A stretch of 64,000 nucleotides of DNA from Clostridium manihotivorum (GTDB lineage: Bacteria > Bacillota > Clostridia > Clostridiales > Clostridiaceae). Made by a program: the position numbers and the translations under genes. This document shows, one piece after another, positions 1 through 9,619 of the stretch (its first letter is position 1; every line of letters begins with the position of its first letter). The DNA lies in assembly GCF_004015185.1 (NCBI RefSeq), contig NZ_CP025746.1:4915776-4979775 (forward strand), in the 5' to 3' direction. A model generated the notes under the pieces. That model worked only from the letters and a program-made list of their open reading frames with translations, ran no database searches and had not been told where the DNA came from.

Positions 1-2049
1 TGCAGATGGACCATCTTTAGGTACAGCACCTTCTGGCACATGTATATGAATATCCTTTGATTTATAGAAATCATCTGCTATATTAAATCTTTTAGCATTA
101 GCTCTAACATAGGTATATCCTGCTCTAGCTGACTCTTTCATAACATCACCAAGCTGACCAGTTAACTCTAGCTTACCAGTTCCGTCCATTACCATAACCT
201 CTACTGGTAGTGTGTCTCCGCCATATGCGGTCCAAGCCATTCCAGTAACTACCCCAACTTTATCTGCTTTATCTACTTTATCATAGTTAAATATCTTAGG
301 TCCTAGATATTTTTCAACTACAGTTGGAGTTACTAATACACTTGTTTTTTCTTTTTCCATCATATCTTTTATTGCTTTTCTTATTATGCTGCCTACTCTT
401 CTCTCAAGACTTCTTACACCTGATTCTCTTGTGTATCCTTCTATAATAAGCTTTATAGAATTATCAGTTATCTTTATCTCATTATTCTTTATACCATGCT
501 CTTCTAGTTGCTTAGGAATAAGATATTTCTTCACTATATGATATTTTTCTTCATATGTGTAACCAGAAACTTCTATAACTTCCATTCTATCTAGAAGAGG
601 TCTAGGAATTGTATCTAAAGAATTTGCAGTAGTTAAAAACATAACATTCGATAAGTCCATCTCTATTTCTAGATAATTATCTCTAAAAGTAGAATTTTGC
701 TCTGCATCCAACACTTCTAAAAGTGCATCTGCAGGATCGCCTTTAAAGTCATTTGCCATTTTATCTATTTCATCCAATAAAAATAAAGGATTCATTGACT
801 TAGCTTGCTTCATACCATATATAATTCTTCCAGGTATAGCACCAACATAAGTTCTTCTATGACCTCTTATTTCAGCTTCATCTCTTATTCCACCTAAGGA
901 CATTCTAACAAAGTTCCTATTGAGAGCCTTAGCTACACTTCTAGCAATAGATGTCTTACCAACTCCTGGAGGTCCAACTAAACATATAATAGGACCTTTC
1001 AAAGTATTACTTACCTTTTTAACAGAAAGATATTCTATAATTCTTTCTTTTACATCCTCTAAGCCATAGTGATCTTCTTGAAGAACTTCTCTTGCCTTCT
1101 TGATATCTACGTTATCTTTGGTTTGCTTGCTCCAAGGTAAATCTAAAATCCAATCCAAATAGGTCCTTATTACATTTCCTTCTGAAGAATAGCTTCCTGA
1201 AGTCTTCAGTCTAGAAAGCTCATATAAAGCTTTTTCCTTAGCTTCTTTAGGAAGTTTAAGCTTTTTGATTTTGCTCTCATAAGCTTCAACTTCTTTTCTA
1301 TCCTCATCGTCTTCGCCTAATTCTTCTTGTATAACTTTAAGTTGTTCTCTAAGATAGTATTCCTTCTGAAGTTTATCCATCTTTTTCTTTACTTTATAGC
1401 CGATTTTCTTCTCTATCTTTAGAACTTCCATCTCATTCTTAACAATTACAATTAATTTTTCTAATCTCTTTTTAATATCAAAAGCTTCTAATATTTCTTG
1501 TCTAACTTCTTGTTTTAACAATAAGTAAGATGCTACTACATCCGCTAATCTAGCAGAACTCTCAATGTCATCCAATGAGATAATGATATCTGAAGAGGTA
1601 TTACCTGATAAACTTAAATAGTCACTAAATTCATCCTTAAGTGATCTTGTAAGTGCTTCTAACTCTAATCTAACCTTTTCACTTAATGTTTCTTCTTCAT
1701 CCTCAGTATATATCTCAGCTTCTATTGTAAAGTACTTATCATCATCGCTTAGAGAAAGTATTCTTCCTCTATTAACACCTTCCACCAATACTCTTATAGT
1801 ATCTCCTGGTAGTTTTAAAAGTTGTTTAATTGTACAAAGCGTTCCTACTTCATATATATCCTCTTTTACTGGTTCTTCAATCTTAGCATCCTTTTGAGTC
1901 GCAAGGAAAATTTGCTGATTATTTAACATCGCTTCTTCTAAAGCAGCAATGGATTTCTCTCTACCTACATCAAAATGAATAACCATGTTTGGAAAAATGG
2001 TTATTCCTCTAAGAGGAATTAAAGGAAGAACTTTTATCTCTTTATTCAT
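1..2049 (-). CDS. lon: ATP-dependent protease Lon (LonA), partial at left edge
   Basis: Lon is a cytosolic homo-oligomeric AAA+ serine protease that unfolds and degrades damaged and regulatory proteins. The minus-strand frame is open from ATG at 2049 to base 1, giving 683 codons. It shows an N-terminal substrate-binding domain (about residues 1-200), a coiled-coil middle with the LREQL motif, an AAA+ module with Walker A GPPGVGKT and Walker B FLLDEIDK, and the start of the P domain. The window ends in the motif KDGPSA, so the catalytic Ser is codon 4-6 and the catalytic Lys lies outside. A GGAGG-type site precedes the ATG. It lies directly downstream of lonB, separated by a terminator. The family assignment is firm; only the C-terminus (roughly 90 residues) is missing. 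Confidence 0.97.
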   Translation of the reverse strand, partial: MNKEIKVLPLIPLRGITIFPNMVIHFDVGREKSIAALEEAMLNNQQIFLATQKDAKIEEPVKEDIYEVGTLCTIKQLLKLPGDTIRVLVEGVNRGRILSLSDDDKYFTIEAEIYTEDEEETLSEKVRLELEALTRSLKDEFSDYLSLSGNTSSDIIISLDDIESSARLADVVASYLLLKQEVRQEILEAFDIKKRLEKLIVIVKNEMEVLKIEKKIGYKVKKKMDKLQKEYYLREQLKVIQEELGEDDEDRKEVEAYESKIKKLKLPKEAKEKALYELSRLKTSGSYSSEGNVIRTYLDWILDLPWSKQTKDNVDIKKAREVLQEDHYGLEDVKERIIEYLSVKKVSNTLKGPIICLVGPPGVGKTSIARSVAKALNRNFVRMSLGGIRDEAEIRGHRRTYVGAIPGRIIYGMKQAKSMNPLFLLDEIDKMANDFKGDPADALLEVLDAEQNSTFRDNYLEIEMDLSNVMFLTTANSLDTIPRPLLDRMEVIEVSGYTYEEKYHIVKKYLIPKQLEEHGIKNNEIKITDNSIKLIIEGYTRESGVRSLERRVGSIIRKAIKDMMEKEKTSVLVTPTVVEKYLGPKIFNYDKVDKADKVGVVTGMAWTAYGGDTLPVEVMVMDGTGKLELTGQLGDVMKESARAGYTYVRANAKRFNIADDFYKSKDIHIHVPEGAVPKDGPSA

Positions 2050-2148
2050 GCTTCTCCCCTCCACAAATTAATTTTATCAATTAGACTTATTTAGTATACA
2101 CATTATATGGCTATTTTTCAATAAATATTAGTATTGATTTTTAACACA

Positions 2149-2178
2149 ATAAGTGCTGCTGATATCAGCAGCACTTAT
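2149..2178 (-). terminator. 30-bp perfect palindrome after lonB
   Basis: A perfect 30-nt inverted repeat centred on GATATC lies between the lonB stop and the lon start. On the minus strand it is followed by a modest U-rich run, so it probably terminates lonB transcription. The perfect dyad could also be a protein-binding site. Confidence 0.6.
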
Positions 2179-2181
2179 ATC

Positions 2182-3864
2182 TCAATTATTTAGTGATCTT
2201 GCAGATAAAACTTCTACTGATTGTTCTGTAGGAGTATTACTACTTATTTTATCACATATATTAACCAATGCCAAGTTTATTACCTCAACGATATTATCTA
2301 CAGGCTTAACTTTTATCCCATCTAAGGCCTCAAAGGACTGACTATAATTTTCGCTTGGAACTATTGCAATCTTCGCACCAGCCTTTTGAGCTGCAGATAC
2401 CTTTGCATTTACTCCACCTATAGGTTTCACTAACCCCTGCAAAGAAATCTCTCCTGTCATTGCAACCTGATTATTAATAGGGATATTTTTTATTGCACTG
2501 TACACTGCGGTTGCAATACTTATACCTGCCGAAGGACCATCTATTGGAACACCACCCAAAAAATTTATATGTATATCATAATTTTCACACTCTATATCAA
2601 AACTATTATTTAGAACTGTTAGCACATTTTCTACCGAACAATAAGCAGTACTCTTCCTCTTCACTTTTCTGTTAGAGGATGAGATTTCTTCTTCTTCAAT
2701 AATACCAGTAATCTTTAGAGTCCCCTTTCTTCCTATAACTTTCTTAGCACTAGCTTCAATCTCTATTACTGTACCCATATTAGCACCATAAACAGCTAAT
2801 CCATTTACTACACCAACCTTAGGTTTAGTTCCAACCATCTTTTCAGGTCTTAAGGAATATTGTCCGTTCTCAACTACCCATTCTATATCTTCTTCATTTA
2901 TTATAGTTCTGCCTTCATTTATGGCCAATCCTGAACATAGTTGAATTAGGTTAACTACTTCTCTACCATTGGAACAGTACCTACTTACTATATCTAATCC
3001 ATTACTGCATATCTCAAGACCTACTTTTTTTACAGCGTTGTCTGCTATTTGTTTAATTTCTTCTGGTACTAAAGCTCTGAAAAATATCTCAACGCATCTA
3101 GATCTAATTGCTGGAACTATCTCTTCTGGACTACGTGTAGTAGCCCCTATTAATCTAAAATCAGCTGGCAATCCTTTCTCAAATACTTCCTTAATGTAAG
3201 TAGGCATATTAGGATCTTCAGAACTATAATATGCACTGTCTAAGAATACTTTTCTATCTTCCAATACCTTTAGAAGCTTATTAAGTTGTATTGGATGCAA
3301 CTCCCCTATCTCATCAATAAACAATACACCCCCATGTGCCTTAGTAACAGCACCTGGCTTTGGTTGAGGTATCCCCGCTATTCCTAATGTACCAGCACCT
3401 TGATATATTGGATCATGAACAGACCCAATTAACGGGTCAGCTATTCCTCTTTCATCAAACCTAAGAGTTGTAGCATCTATCTCCACAAACTTTGCCAAAT
3501 CTCTAAATGGTGAATTATTACTCTTTTTAGCTTCTTCAAGAACTAATCTTGCAGCAGCTGTCTTTCCAACCCCTGGGGGACCATATATTATAACATGCTG
3601 TGGGTTAGCACCACATAAAGCGGCTTTCAAGGCCTTAATACCCTTTTCCTGGCCTATTATTTCTTCAAAGTTTTTAGGTCTACTTTTCTCTGTTAAAGGT
3701 TGAGTAAGTTTTATCGCTCTTAATTTATTAAGTTTGTCTAGTTCCTTATGATTCTCTTTATCTATTACTAATTTATTTGTCCTCTGATTACTAGAATTAT
3801 TTATCATATAGATAAAAAGTACAACAAGCATAATCACCTGCAACAAAATAAGAATATTGGTCAT
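2182..3864 (-). CDS. lonB: Membrane-anchored ATP-dependent protease LonB
   Basis: LonB is a Lon-family AAA+ serine protease; in Bacillus it acts in the forespore. This 560-residue protein has one N-terminal membrane segment (about residues 4-22) instead of the large Lon N-domain. An AAA+ module follows (Walker A GPPGVGKT near residue 95, Walker B VLFIDEIGEL), then a C-terminal Lon protease domain with catalytic Ser in DGPSAGIS and Lys in GGVNAK. Length and order match the LonB family. It lies between clpX and lon, the usual firmicute order. It has its own upstream gap containing repeat family B and is bounded by hairpins on both sides, so it is probably a separate transcript. Confidence 0.93.
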   Translation of the reverse strand: MTNILILLQVIMLVVLFIYMINNSSNQRTNKLVIDKENHKELDKLNKLRAIKLTQPLTEKSRPKNFEEIIGQEKGIKALKAALCGANPQHVIIYGPPGVGKTAAARLVLEEAKKSNNSPFRDLAKFVEIDATTLRFDERGIADPLIGSVHDPIYQGAGTLGIAGIPQPKPGAVTKAHGGVLFIDEIGELHPIQLNKLLKVLEDRKVFLDSAYYSSEDPNMPTYIKEVFEKGLPADFRLIGATTRSPEEIVPAIRSRCVEIFFRALVPEEIKQIADNAVKKVGLEICSNGLDIVSRYCSNGREVVNLIQLCSGLAINEGRTIINEEDIEWVVENGQYSLRPEKMVGTKPKVGVVNGLAVYGANMGTVIEIEASAKKVIGRKGTLKITGIIEEEEISSSNRKVKRKSTAYCSVENVLTVLNNSFDIECENYDIHINFLGGVPIDGPSAGISIATAVYSAIKNIPINNQVAMTGEISLQGLVKPIGGVNAKVSAAQKAGAKIAIVPSENYSQSFEALDGIKVKPVDNIVEVINLALVNICDKISSNTPTEQSVEVLSARSLNN

Positions 3865-3992
3865 TTATTATCGCCACCTTATTACTTTCTAATTTCCTAT
3901 TTTGTATTATGCTCATATAAAACATAGAATATAACCCATATAATGGTATATAAGTGTTTATTTTTCGAATTTCGAAAATATTTTAAACGACA

Positions 3993-4053
3993 TTTTTTTG
4001 CGCATCTGCCTTTCCGAATGTACATGAGGAAAATCTGGCAGGCGATATAATTT
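3993..4053. repeat. Interspersed repeat family B, copy 1
   Basis: This is a stretch of about 60 nt beginning with a T run and GCGCATCTGCC and containing ATGAGGAAA. It closely matches 12133-12190 and more loosely 43281-43340. The ends can pair imperfectly (CGCATCTGCC with GGCAGGCG). It is intergenic, between the clpX terminator and lonB. Its function is unknown. Confidence 0.55.
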
Positions 4054-4063
4054 ATTAAAGAGT

Positions 4064-4093
4064 AAAAAAGACTGACGAACTAAGTCGTCAGTC
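4064..4093 (-). terminator. clpX terminator
   Basis: A 9-bp stem (GACTGACGA / TCGTCAGTC) with a 6-nt loop is followed on the minus strand by six U residues, just after the clpX stop. Confidence 0.9.
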
Positions 4094-4096
4094 ATG

Positions 4097-5392
4097 TTAT
4101 GCAGATTCTATACCTTTTTTAGGTTTAGATTTTTTACCCTTTAATACTGGCCTTGTTTCACCTTCTGCAACTAAAGTAATTTCTGGTTCCTTCTTATCCT
4201 TAACTGAATCTTCAGTTACCGTTACTTTTAGTATATTATCTTGTGAAGGGATATCAAACATTATATTAGTCATCATTTCTTCTACTATAGCTCTAAGACC
4301 TCTAGCACCAGTATTTCTCTTTATCGCTTCATCAGCAATTGCATCTAATGCTTGATTATTAAACTCTAGATCAACATTGTCTAACTCAAATAACTTCTTA
4401 TATTGCTTTACTAGAGCATTTTTTGGTGTGGTTAGTATATTTACCAAAGCACCTTTATCAAGAGATTCTAAAGTAACTACTATTGGCAATCTGCCTACAA
4501 ACTCTGGTATCAATCCAAACTTTAAAAGGTCACCAGGCATTATATCTTTTAATAATTTACCTATATCCTTTTGCTCTTTAGATTGAACATTAGCACCAAA
4601 GCCAATAGCACTCTTACTTGTTCTCTTTTCTATTATCTTATCAATACCATCAAAAGCTCCACCGCAAATAAATAATATATTGCTAGTATTTATCTGTATA
4701 AATTCTTGATGAGGATGTTTTCTTCCGCCTTGTGGAGGAACTGAAGCTACTGTGCCTTCAAGTATCTTTAATAAAGCTTGTTGAACACCTTCTCCAGAAA
4801 CATCTCTTGTTATTGATGGATTTTCTGACTTTCTAGCTATTTTATCAACTTCATCAATATATATAATACCTTTTTCAGCTCTTTCAACATCATAATCAGC
4901 ATTTTGAATAAGCTTCAATAAGATATTTTCTACATCTTCTCCAACATATCCTGCCTCAGTTAATGTAGTCGCATCTGCTATAGCAAATGGAACATTTAGA
5001 AACTTTGCCAAGGTTTGAGCAAGCAGTGTTTTACCTGATCCTGTAGGACCTAAAAGAAGTATATTACTCTTTTGCAATTCTATATCATCATCTGCTTCAT
5101 TGGAGTTTATTCTCTTGTAATGATTGTAAACTGCAACTGAAAGTGCCTTTTTAGCTGCTTCTTGGCCTATAACATATTGATCTAAGTAATTCTTTATCTC
5201 TACAGGCTTTGGCAAGCTAGTTGAGTCAAATTGAATGCTTTCTTCAAATTCATCTGCTATTATTTCAGAACATAATTCAATACATTCATCACATATATAT
5301 ACGCCTGGTCCAGCAATCAGTCTTTTAACCTGATCTTGGTTTTTACCACAGAAGGAGCATCTTAACTGCTTTTTGTCTTCGTATTTAGCCAT
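4097..5392 (-). CDS. clpX: ATP-dependent Clp protease ATP-binding subunit ClpX
   Basis: ClpX is the hexameric AAA+ unfoldase that selects substrates and threads them into ClpP. The 431-residue protein begins with a C4 zinc-binding domain (CSFCG...ICDEC, residues 12-41). It carries Walker A GPTGSGKT, the GYVGEDVE pore-region motif, Walker B IIYIDEVDKI, the IGF loop (SAIGFGA) that docks on ClpP, and sensor motif GARGLRA. Length is standard. It lies 32 nt downstream of clpP, consistent with an operon, and ends at a strong terminator. Confidence 0.98.
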   Translation of the reverse strand: MAKYEDKKQLRCSFCGKNQDQVKRLIAGPGVYICDECIELCSEIIADEFEESIQFDSTSLPKPVEIKNYLDQYVIGQEAAKKALSVAVYNHYKRINSNEADDDIELQKSNILLLGPTGSGKTLLAQTLAKFLNVPFAIADATTLTEAGYVGEDVENILLKLIQNADYDVERAEKGIIYIDEVDKIARKSENPSITRDVSGEGVQQALLKILEGTVASVPPQGGRKHPHQEFIQINTSNILFICGGAFDGIDKIIEKRTSKSAIGFGANVQSKEQKDIGKLLKDIMPGDLLKFGLIPEFVGRLPIVVTLESLDKGALVNILTTPKNALVKQYKKLFELDNVDLEFNNQALDAIADEAIKRNTGARGLRAIVEEMMTNIMFDIPSQDNILKVTVTEDSVKDKKEPEITLVAEGETRPVLKGKKSKPKKGIESA

Positions 5393-5424
5393 TAACTACA
5401 CCTCACTAAGGTCAAACAAAGAAA

Positions 5425-6033
5425 CTATTCTTTATTTTTCACCTCTTCATTTTTTCTTATAACTTTATCAACCAATCCATATTCTGCTGCTTCGTCAGCA
5501 CTCATAAAGTAATCTCTTTCAACATCAGCTTTGATTTTTTCTAATGGTTTGCCAGTATTCTCACTTAGTATTTGGTTTAAATTATCCTTTATCTTTAGTA
5601 TTCTTCTAGCATGTATATCAATATCTGTTGCTTGGCCTTGGAACCCACCAAGTGGTTGATGAATCATTATTTCACTGTTTGGCAAAGCAAATCTCTTTCC
5701 TTTAGCCCCAGATGAAAGAAGGAATGATCCCATTGAAGCAGCCATACCAACACATATAGTCGCTACATCAGATTTTATATATTGCATTGTATCATATATA
5801 GCCATTCCGGATGTAATAGATCCTCCTGGACTATTTATGTATAAATAAATATCTTTATCTGGATCCTCACTTTCAAGGAATAATAATTGCGCCACTATTA
5901 AGCTAGCAGAAGTATCATTTACTTCTCCATTAAGCATAATAATCCTATCCTTTAAAAGTCTCGAAAATATATCGTAACTTCTTTCTCCTCTGTTTGTTTG
6001 TTCAATTACCATAGGAACTAAACTCATTTTCAA
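5425..6033 (-). CDS. clpP: ATP-dependent Clp protease proteolytic subunit ClpP
   Basis: ClpP forms the tetradecameric serine-protease chamber used with ClpX or ClpC. The 202 residues have the normal length and the catalytic triad: Ser in GMAASMGSF (about residue 101), His in MIHQPLGG (about 126) and Asp in ERDYFMSA (about 175). The start at 6033 follows a GGAGG-like site. It is transcribed ahead of clpX. The region upstream (6034-6289) is AT-rich, presumably the operon promoter. No tandem CtsR heptads were recognised. Confidence 0.98.
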   Translation of the reverse strand: MKMSLVPMVIEQTNRGERSYDIFSRLLKDRIIMLNGEVNDTSASLIVAQLLFLESEDPDKDIYLYINSPGGSITSGMAIYDTMQYIKSDVATICVGMAASMGSFLLSSGAKGKRFALPNSEIMIHQPLGGFQGQATDIDIHARRILKIKDNLNQILSENTGKPLEKIKADVERDYFMSADEAAEYGLVDKVIRKNEEVKNKE

Positions 6034-6289
6034 TCCTCCTTCAATTCAAAATACTCTATTTATAATATATCCTATTTTGATATTTTATTATAATTAAATT
6101 ATATAAAATATTTTATCATTTGTTAATCAATATATATATAAGTTGCAACAAAAATTAATGTTTAATTCAAATTTAAAGATATTCCCTTATATCTTATGCA
6201 ACTTACCCAATAAATTTAAAATTTTATCAAAATTAAAATAAGTGTATTTAAGCATAGCTAACAAATTTTGAAGATTATATATTTAAAAT

Positions 6290-6315
6290 GATTGCCAGAA
6301 TTTCTTCTGGCAATC
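6290..6315 (-). terminator. Trigger factor terminator
   Basis: An 11-bp stem (GATTGCCAGAA / TTCTGGCAATC) with a 4-nt loop lies just after the tig stop. On the minus strand it is followed by a short U-rich stretch. Confidence 0.75.
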
Positions 6316-6331
6316 CATTTTACACAATATA

Positions 6332-7624
6332 TTATTCAGTTACTTTAGTATTTTCTACTAATAAATTAATTGTTTTTTCAGTAACAACATCTAATCTTAT
6401 AACTTGTTCTTGAGCCTTTAATAGCATTTCTGCCATTTTTTCATCTTCTCCAGCTCCATACATCTTAGCTAATTCAATTGCCTTAGCTTTCTTTTCATCT
6501 TCTGTAGCATCTATAGCTTCAACTGCAGCTATCTTATCTAAAACTAAATCAGTTTTTACCTTTTTAACTGCACTTTCTTGCATGTAAGCTTTCATTTGTT
6601 CTTCACTGCTTCCAGTGAATTCATAGTATTGATCAAGAGTTAGTCCTTGATATCCAAGTCTGTTTTCAAGATCTTTAACCATAGTTTCTACTTCTCTGTC
6701 TACCATTATTGCTGGTACTTCTACTTTTGCATTATCAACAGCAGCAGTAACTACAGCTTCTTCAAACTCCTTCTTAGCTCTATCTTCGTTAGAATCAGCT
6801 ATCTTCTTTCTTATATCAGCTTTAACTTCTTCTATAGTATCGAATTCTGATACTTCCTTAGCAAATTCATCATCTAATGCTGGAAGTTCTTTAACCTTTA
6901 TTTCCTTAACAGTAACTTCAAATACTGCTGGTTTTCCATTTAAATCTTCTTTACCATAGTTTTCTGGGAAAGTTACATTTACATCTTTCTTTTCTCCAAT
7001 TGCAGCACCTACTAATTGGTCTTCAAATGTATCTATGAATGTACCTGAACCTATTTCAAGAGAGTAATCAGTTGCTTCTCCACCTTCAAAAGCTATTCCA
7101 TCTACAAATCCCTTGAAATCTATTGTTACTATGTTTCCTTTTTCAACAGTTCCTTCAGTCTTTGTTTCTATTCTAGCATTCTTTTCTTGCATTGCTTTTA
7201 ATTGTCTTTCAACTTCTTCTTCTGAAACTTCGTAAGAAACTTTCTTAACTTCTAATCCCTTGTATTCTCCAAGTTCTACTTCTGGATAAGTAGTAACTTC
7301 TGCTGTATAAACTAAATCTTGACCTTCTCCAACTTCTAAAACATCTACCTTAGGATAGTCTATTGGTTTTATATTGTTAGTATTTAAAACTTCTGGATAT
7401 GTTTCATCTATAGCAATGTTTATAGCATCTTCAAGTAATGCTCCTACACCATAGTATTGCTTTACTATGTTCATTGGTGCTTTACCTTTTCTAAATCCTG
7501 GAACATTGAATTTTTTTATATTTTTTTTGTAGGCTTTATTTAAAGCTTCATCGAATTTCTTAGCCTCAACCTTAACTTCAAATTTAACTATATTTGCTTC
7601 TATTTTTTCCATTTTAACGTCCAT
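6332..7624 (-). CDS. tig: Trigger factor, ribosome-associated chaperone and prolyl isomerase
   Basis: Trigger factor binds the ribosomal exit tunnel and holds nascent chains. The 430-residue protein has the N-terminal ribosome-binding signature GFRKGKAP (about residues 43-50), an FKBP-type isomerase domain around residues 155-245 (VTIDFKGFVDG...FEGG), and the helical C-terminal chaperone arms. The start at 7624 has AGGAGG 8 nt upstream; an internal ATG 12 nt later is a less likely start. It is a single gene with its own terminator, upstream of clpP and clpX as usual in firmicutes. Confidence 0.97.
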   Translation of the reverse strand: MDVKMEKIEANIVKFEVKVEAKKFDEALNKAYKKNIKKFNVPGFRKGKAPMNIVKQYYGVGALLEDAINIAIDETYPEVLNTNNIKPIDYPKVDVLEVGEGQDLVYTAEVTTYPEVELGEYKGLEVKKVSYEVSEEEVERQLKAMQEKNARIETKTEGTVEKGNIVTIDFKGFVDGIAFEGGEATDYSLEIGSGTFIDTFEDQLVGAAIGEKKDVNVTFPENYGKEDLNGKPAVFEVTVKEIKVKELPALDDEFAKEVSEFDTIEEVKADIRKKIADSNEDRAKKEFEEAVVTAAVDNAKVEVPAIMVDREVETMVKDLENRLGYQGLTLDQYYEFTGSSEEQMKAYMQESAVKKVKTDLVLDKIAAVEAIDATEDEKKAKAIELAKMYGAGEDEKMAEMLLKAQEQVIRLDVVTEKTINLLVENTKVTE

Positions 7625-7724
7625 TATAAAATTCCTCCTAAAAAGTGTACTAATCGTCTTTAGACTAAGATATTATAACACATTACTTCTTTTATTTACA
7701 AACATTTATTTATATAATTATCTA

Positions 7725-7757
7725 AAAGAACCATTAACTTCTACAATGGTTATTCTT
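7725..7757 (-). terminator. Hairpin overlapping the stop of the TIM-barrel gene
   Basis: An imperfect stem (AAGAATAACCATT / AATGGTTCTT on the minus strand) is followed by U residues. It begins at the stop codon of the 7756-8553 gene and probably terminates it. Confidence 0.6.
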
Positions 7758-8553
7758 ATAAACTTCTTATAAGTTTATCCAAGTAGTTTTTACTGTGGTT
7801 TATTTGATTATAAGATGAATAATTATCACTATATACCTCAATTATTGCCATACCTTTATAGTTTATATCAATTAACCTCTTAAAAATTTTATTATAATCT
7901 ATATCGCCTTTACCTGGCAGCATGCAACTTTCGTACTCACTTTTATCATTAATATGAAAGTTACATAACCTATCTTCCATTACATCAATGTACTGTTCTG
8001 GTTCAACATTAGCCTTGTAACTTTGCTTTAAATCCAGAGTATAGTATAAAGGATATCTAACTCTTTCTCTTAGCATTTCCAAATATCTTATGTCTGAAGA
8101 CATGCACCAGGATACATTTTCCTGTGCTAACTTAACACCATTTTCTTGAGCACAATAGGTAAGTCTATCATACATATCTATTATTAAATCATAGTCTAAC
8201 TGGGAATTATCAACTTTTCTCATACCGTGGAAAGTATATATTTTGTTGCCACCTAATAGACTTATAGACTTGCAAACTTTCTTAAAAACCTTCATCATGT
8301 CATTTCGTCTTCTGTTATATGAATCAAATAGAAATGGCTCAACCATGCTGCTACATATATGAACTGAGTTTACATAAAAATCATTTTCTATACATTTCTC
8401 TTTTATGTTAAGTATAAATTCTTCTTCATATTCTGAAAATGTATTTAAAAATAATTCCCCTTGATCAAAGCCTATATCTTTCATAACTTTGACGCTATCC
8501 TCTGCATTCACACTTGGATACAAACAGGCTGAAGACATACCAACCTTCATCAT
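7756..8553 (-). CDS. Sugar phosphate isomerase/epimerase-like TIM-barrel protein
   Basis: This 265-residue protein looks like the xylose isomerase-like/AP endonuclease family 2 TIM barrel, whose members isomerise sugars or nick DNA using divalent metals. Visible features are the N-terminal MKVGMSSACLYP strand, a histidine in the middle strand (YTFHGM), LAQENVSW carrying a metal-ligand-type Glu, TLDLKQSY with Asp, NFHINDKS with His and Asp, LPGKGDIDY, and a C-terminal AIIEVYS Glu. Spacing fits the isomerase branch more than endonuclease IV. The substrate cannot be told. It starts 5 nt after the stop of the upstream membrane protein gene, so the two are probably co-transcribed. Confidence 0.78.
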   Translation of the reverse strand: MMKVGMSSACLYPSVNAEDSVKVMKDIGFDQGELFLNTFSEYEEEFILNIKEKCIENDFYVNSVHICSSMVEPFLFDSYNRRRNDMMKVFKKVCKSISLLGGNKIYTFHGMRKVDNSQLDYDLIIDMYDRLTYCAQENGVKLAQENVSWCMSSDIRYLEMLRERVRYPLYYTLDLKQSYKANVEPEQYIDVMEDRLCNFHINDKSEYESCMLPGKGDIDYNKIFKRLIDINYKGMAIIEVYSDNYSSYNQINHSKNYLDKLIRSL

Positions 8554-8558
8554 AATAT

Positions 8559-9395
8559 CTACCCTATAAGTTGCTGAACAGGAATAACCTTATCACCATC
8601 ATCAGCTTTTATATGTAGTCCATCAGAAGCTAAACTAGTTATTGTTAAATTCTTTGATTTTGTATTCATTACAGCTTTGTGTTCCCCAGTATTTATGTCT
8701 ACTACCCATATATAAGAATAAAGATCCGGAACTCCAAACCATGGAAGCTGACTCACATATGCCACATGGCTATCATCTATAAACTTAGCATTTACAGACC
8801 ACAAATAACCTTGATACTGCTTTAAGATAGTCTCCCTTGAGAAGGCTCTTCCATCCTTTGTTGTATAATTAGGTTTCGTAACATCCTTTATCTGACCACT
8901 TCCATCTACTACTTTTATCTGCTGTGTATTTGTTTCGTTTATTACAATAGAGGTTTGTGATGGGCTTATATCAAAGGACACTCCATTATCTATGGGATCT
9001 AATAACTTAAACTTTTTAGCACCTGAAACCTCATCATAAAAAGCCTTTGATACAGCCCCACTAGAAAGTGTCACTTCTATATACTTATCGTCCTTGCTGT
9101 CCTCTTGTTTTTTATCATCTTTGGCAGGCGCATCGGATTGTTTACTATTATCTTTTTCTTTATCATTTTTTAATTGAGATGCTGTTTCCTTATCCTTCTG
9201 AACTTTATCTTTACTGTTCTTATTAGTAAAGATACCTGCTACCTTGTTTTTTATACTAGTACTGAAATTCATTTTAGTAGATAGTAAAACAGCAGCTACT
9301 ACTACAACTAATAATACAACTAACGCAGATGCTAGCCTCTTTCTTCTTTTCATCCTTTTTTGATATTCCTTACTGAATATACTAGGTTTTCCCAA
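8559..9395 (-). CDS. Membrane-anchored protein of unknown function with a Lys/Asp-rich linker
   Basis: I do not recognise a named family. The 278-residue protein has a basic cytoplasmic N-terminus (YQKRMKRRKR), a single hydrophobic segment at about residues 22-40, and a low-complexity Lys/Asp/Gln linker (about residues 55-100). A globular extracellular part of about 175 residues follows, containing short beta-rich motifs such as SIVINETNT and the phrase YIWVVDINTGEHKAV. The latter resembles a single propeller-like strand pair, so a dipeptidyl-peptidase-like or PepSY-like fold is possible but unproven. An AGGAGG-like site precedes the ATG. It is the first gene of a pair with the TIM-barrel gene. 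Confidence 0.75.
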   Translation of the reverse strand: MGKPSIFSKEYQKRMKRRKRLASALVVLLVVVVAAVLLSTKMNFSTSIKNKVAGIFTNKNSKDKVQKDKETASQLKNDKEKDNSKQSDAPAKDDKKQEDSKDDKYIEVTLSSGAVSKAFYDEVSGAKKFKLLDPIDNGVSFDISPSQTSIVINETNTQQIKVVDGSGQIKDVTKPNYTTKDGRAFSRETILKQYQGYLWSVNAKFIDDSHVAYVSQLPWFGVPDLYSYIWVVDINTGEHKAVMNTKSKNLTITSLASDGLHIKADDGDKVIPVQQLIG

Positions 9396-9619
9396 TATTA
9401 TTACCTCCTAGTTGATTTAGTCTTTTTTATTTTATTATTATGAAAAGGCATTATATTAATATAATTGATAATCCATATTTCATTTATCTTAATTGTAAGT
9501 CTTTAAGGAACCATATATATTATACCTTAATGATAGCAAAATTAATAATAATTTTTGTAAAAATTCATATCTTAATGTATAATAGACTATAACTTACCTA
9601 ATTATGATTGGAGGTCACC

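Noticed and set aside
5405..5420. GGTCAAA heptad near the clpX start, possible CtsR site
   Set aside because: CtsR operators are tandem heptads near promoters; only a single heptad is present, within the clpP-clpX spacer.
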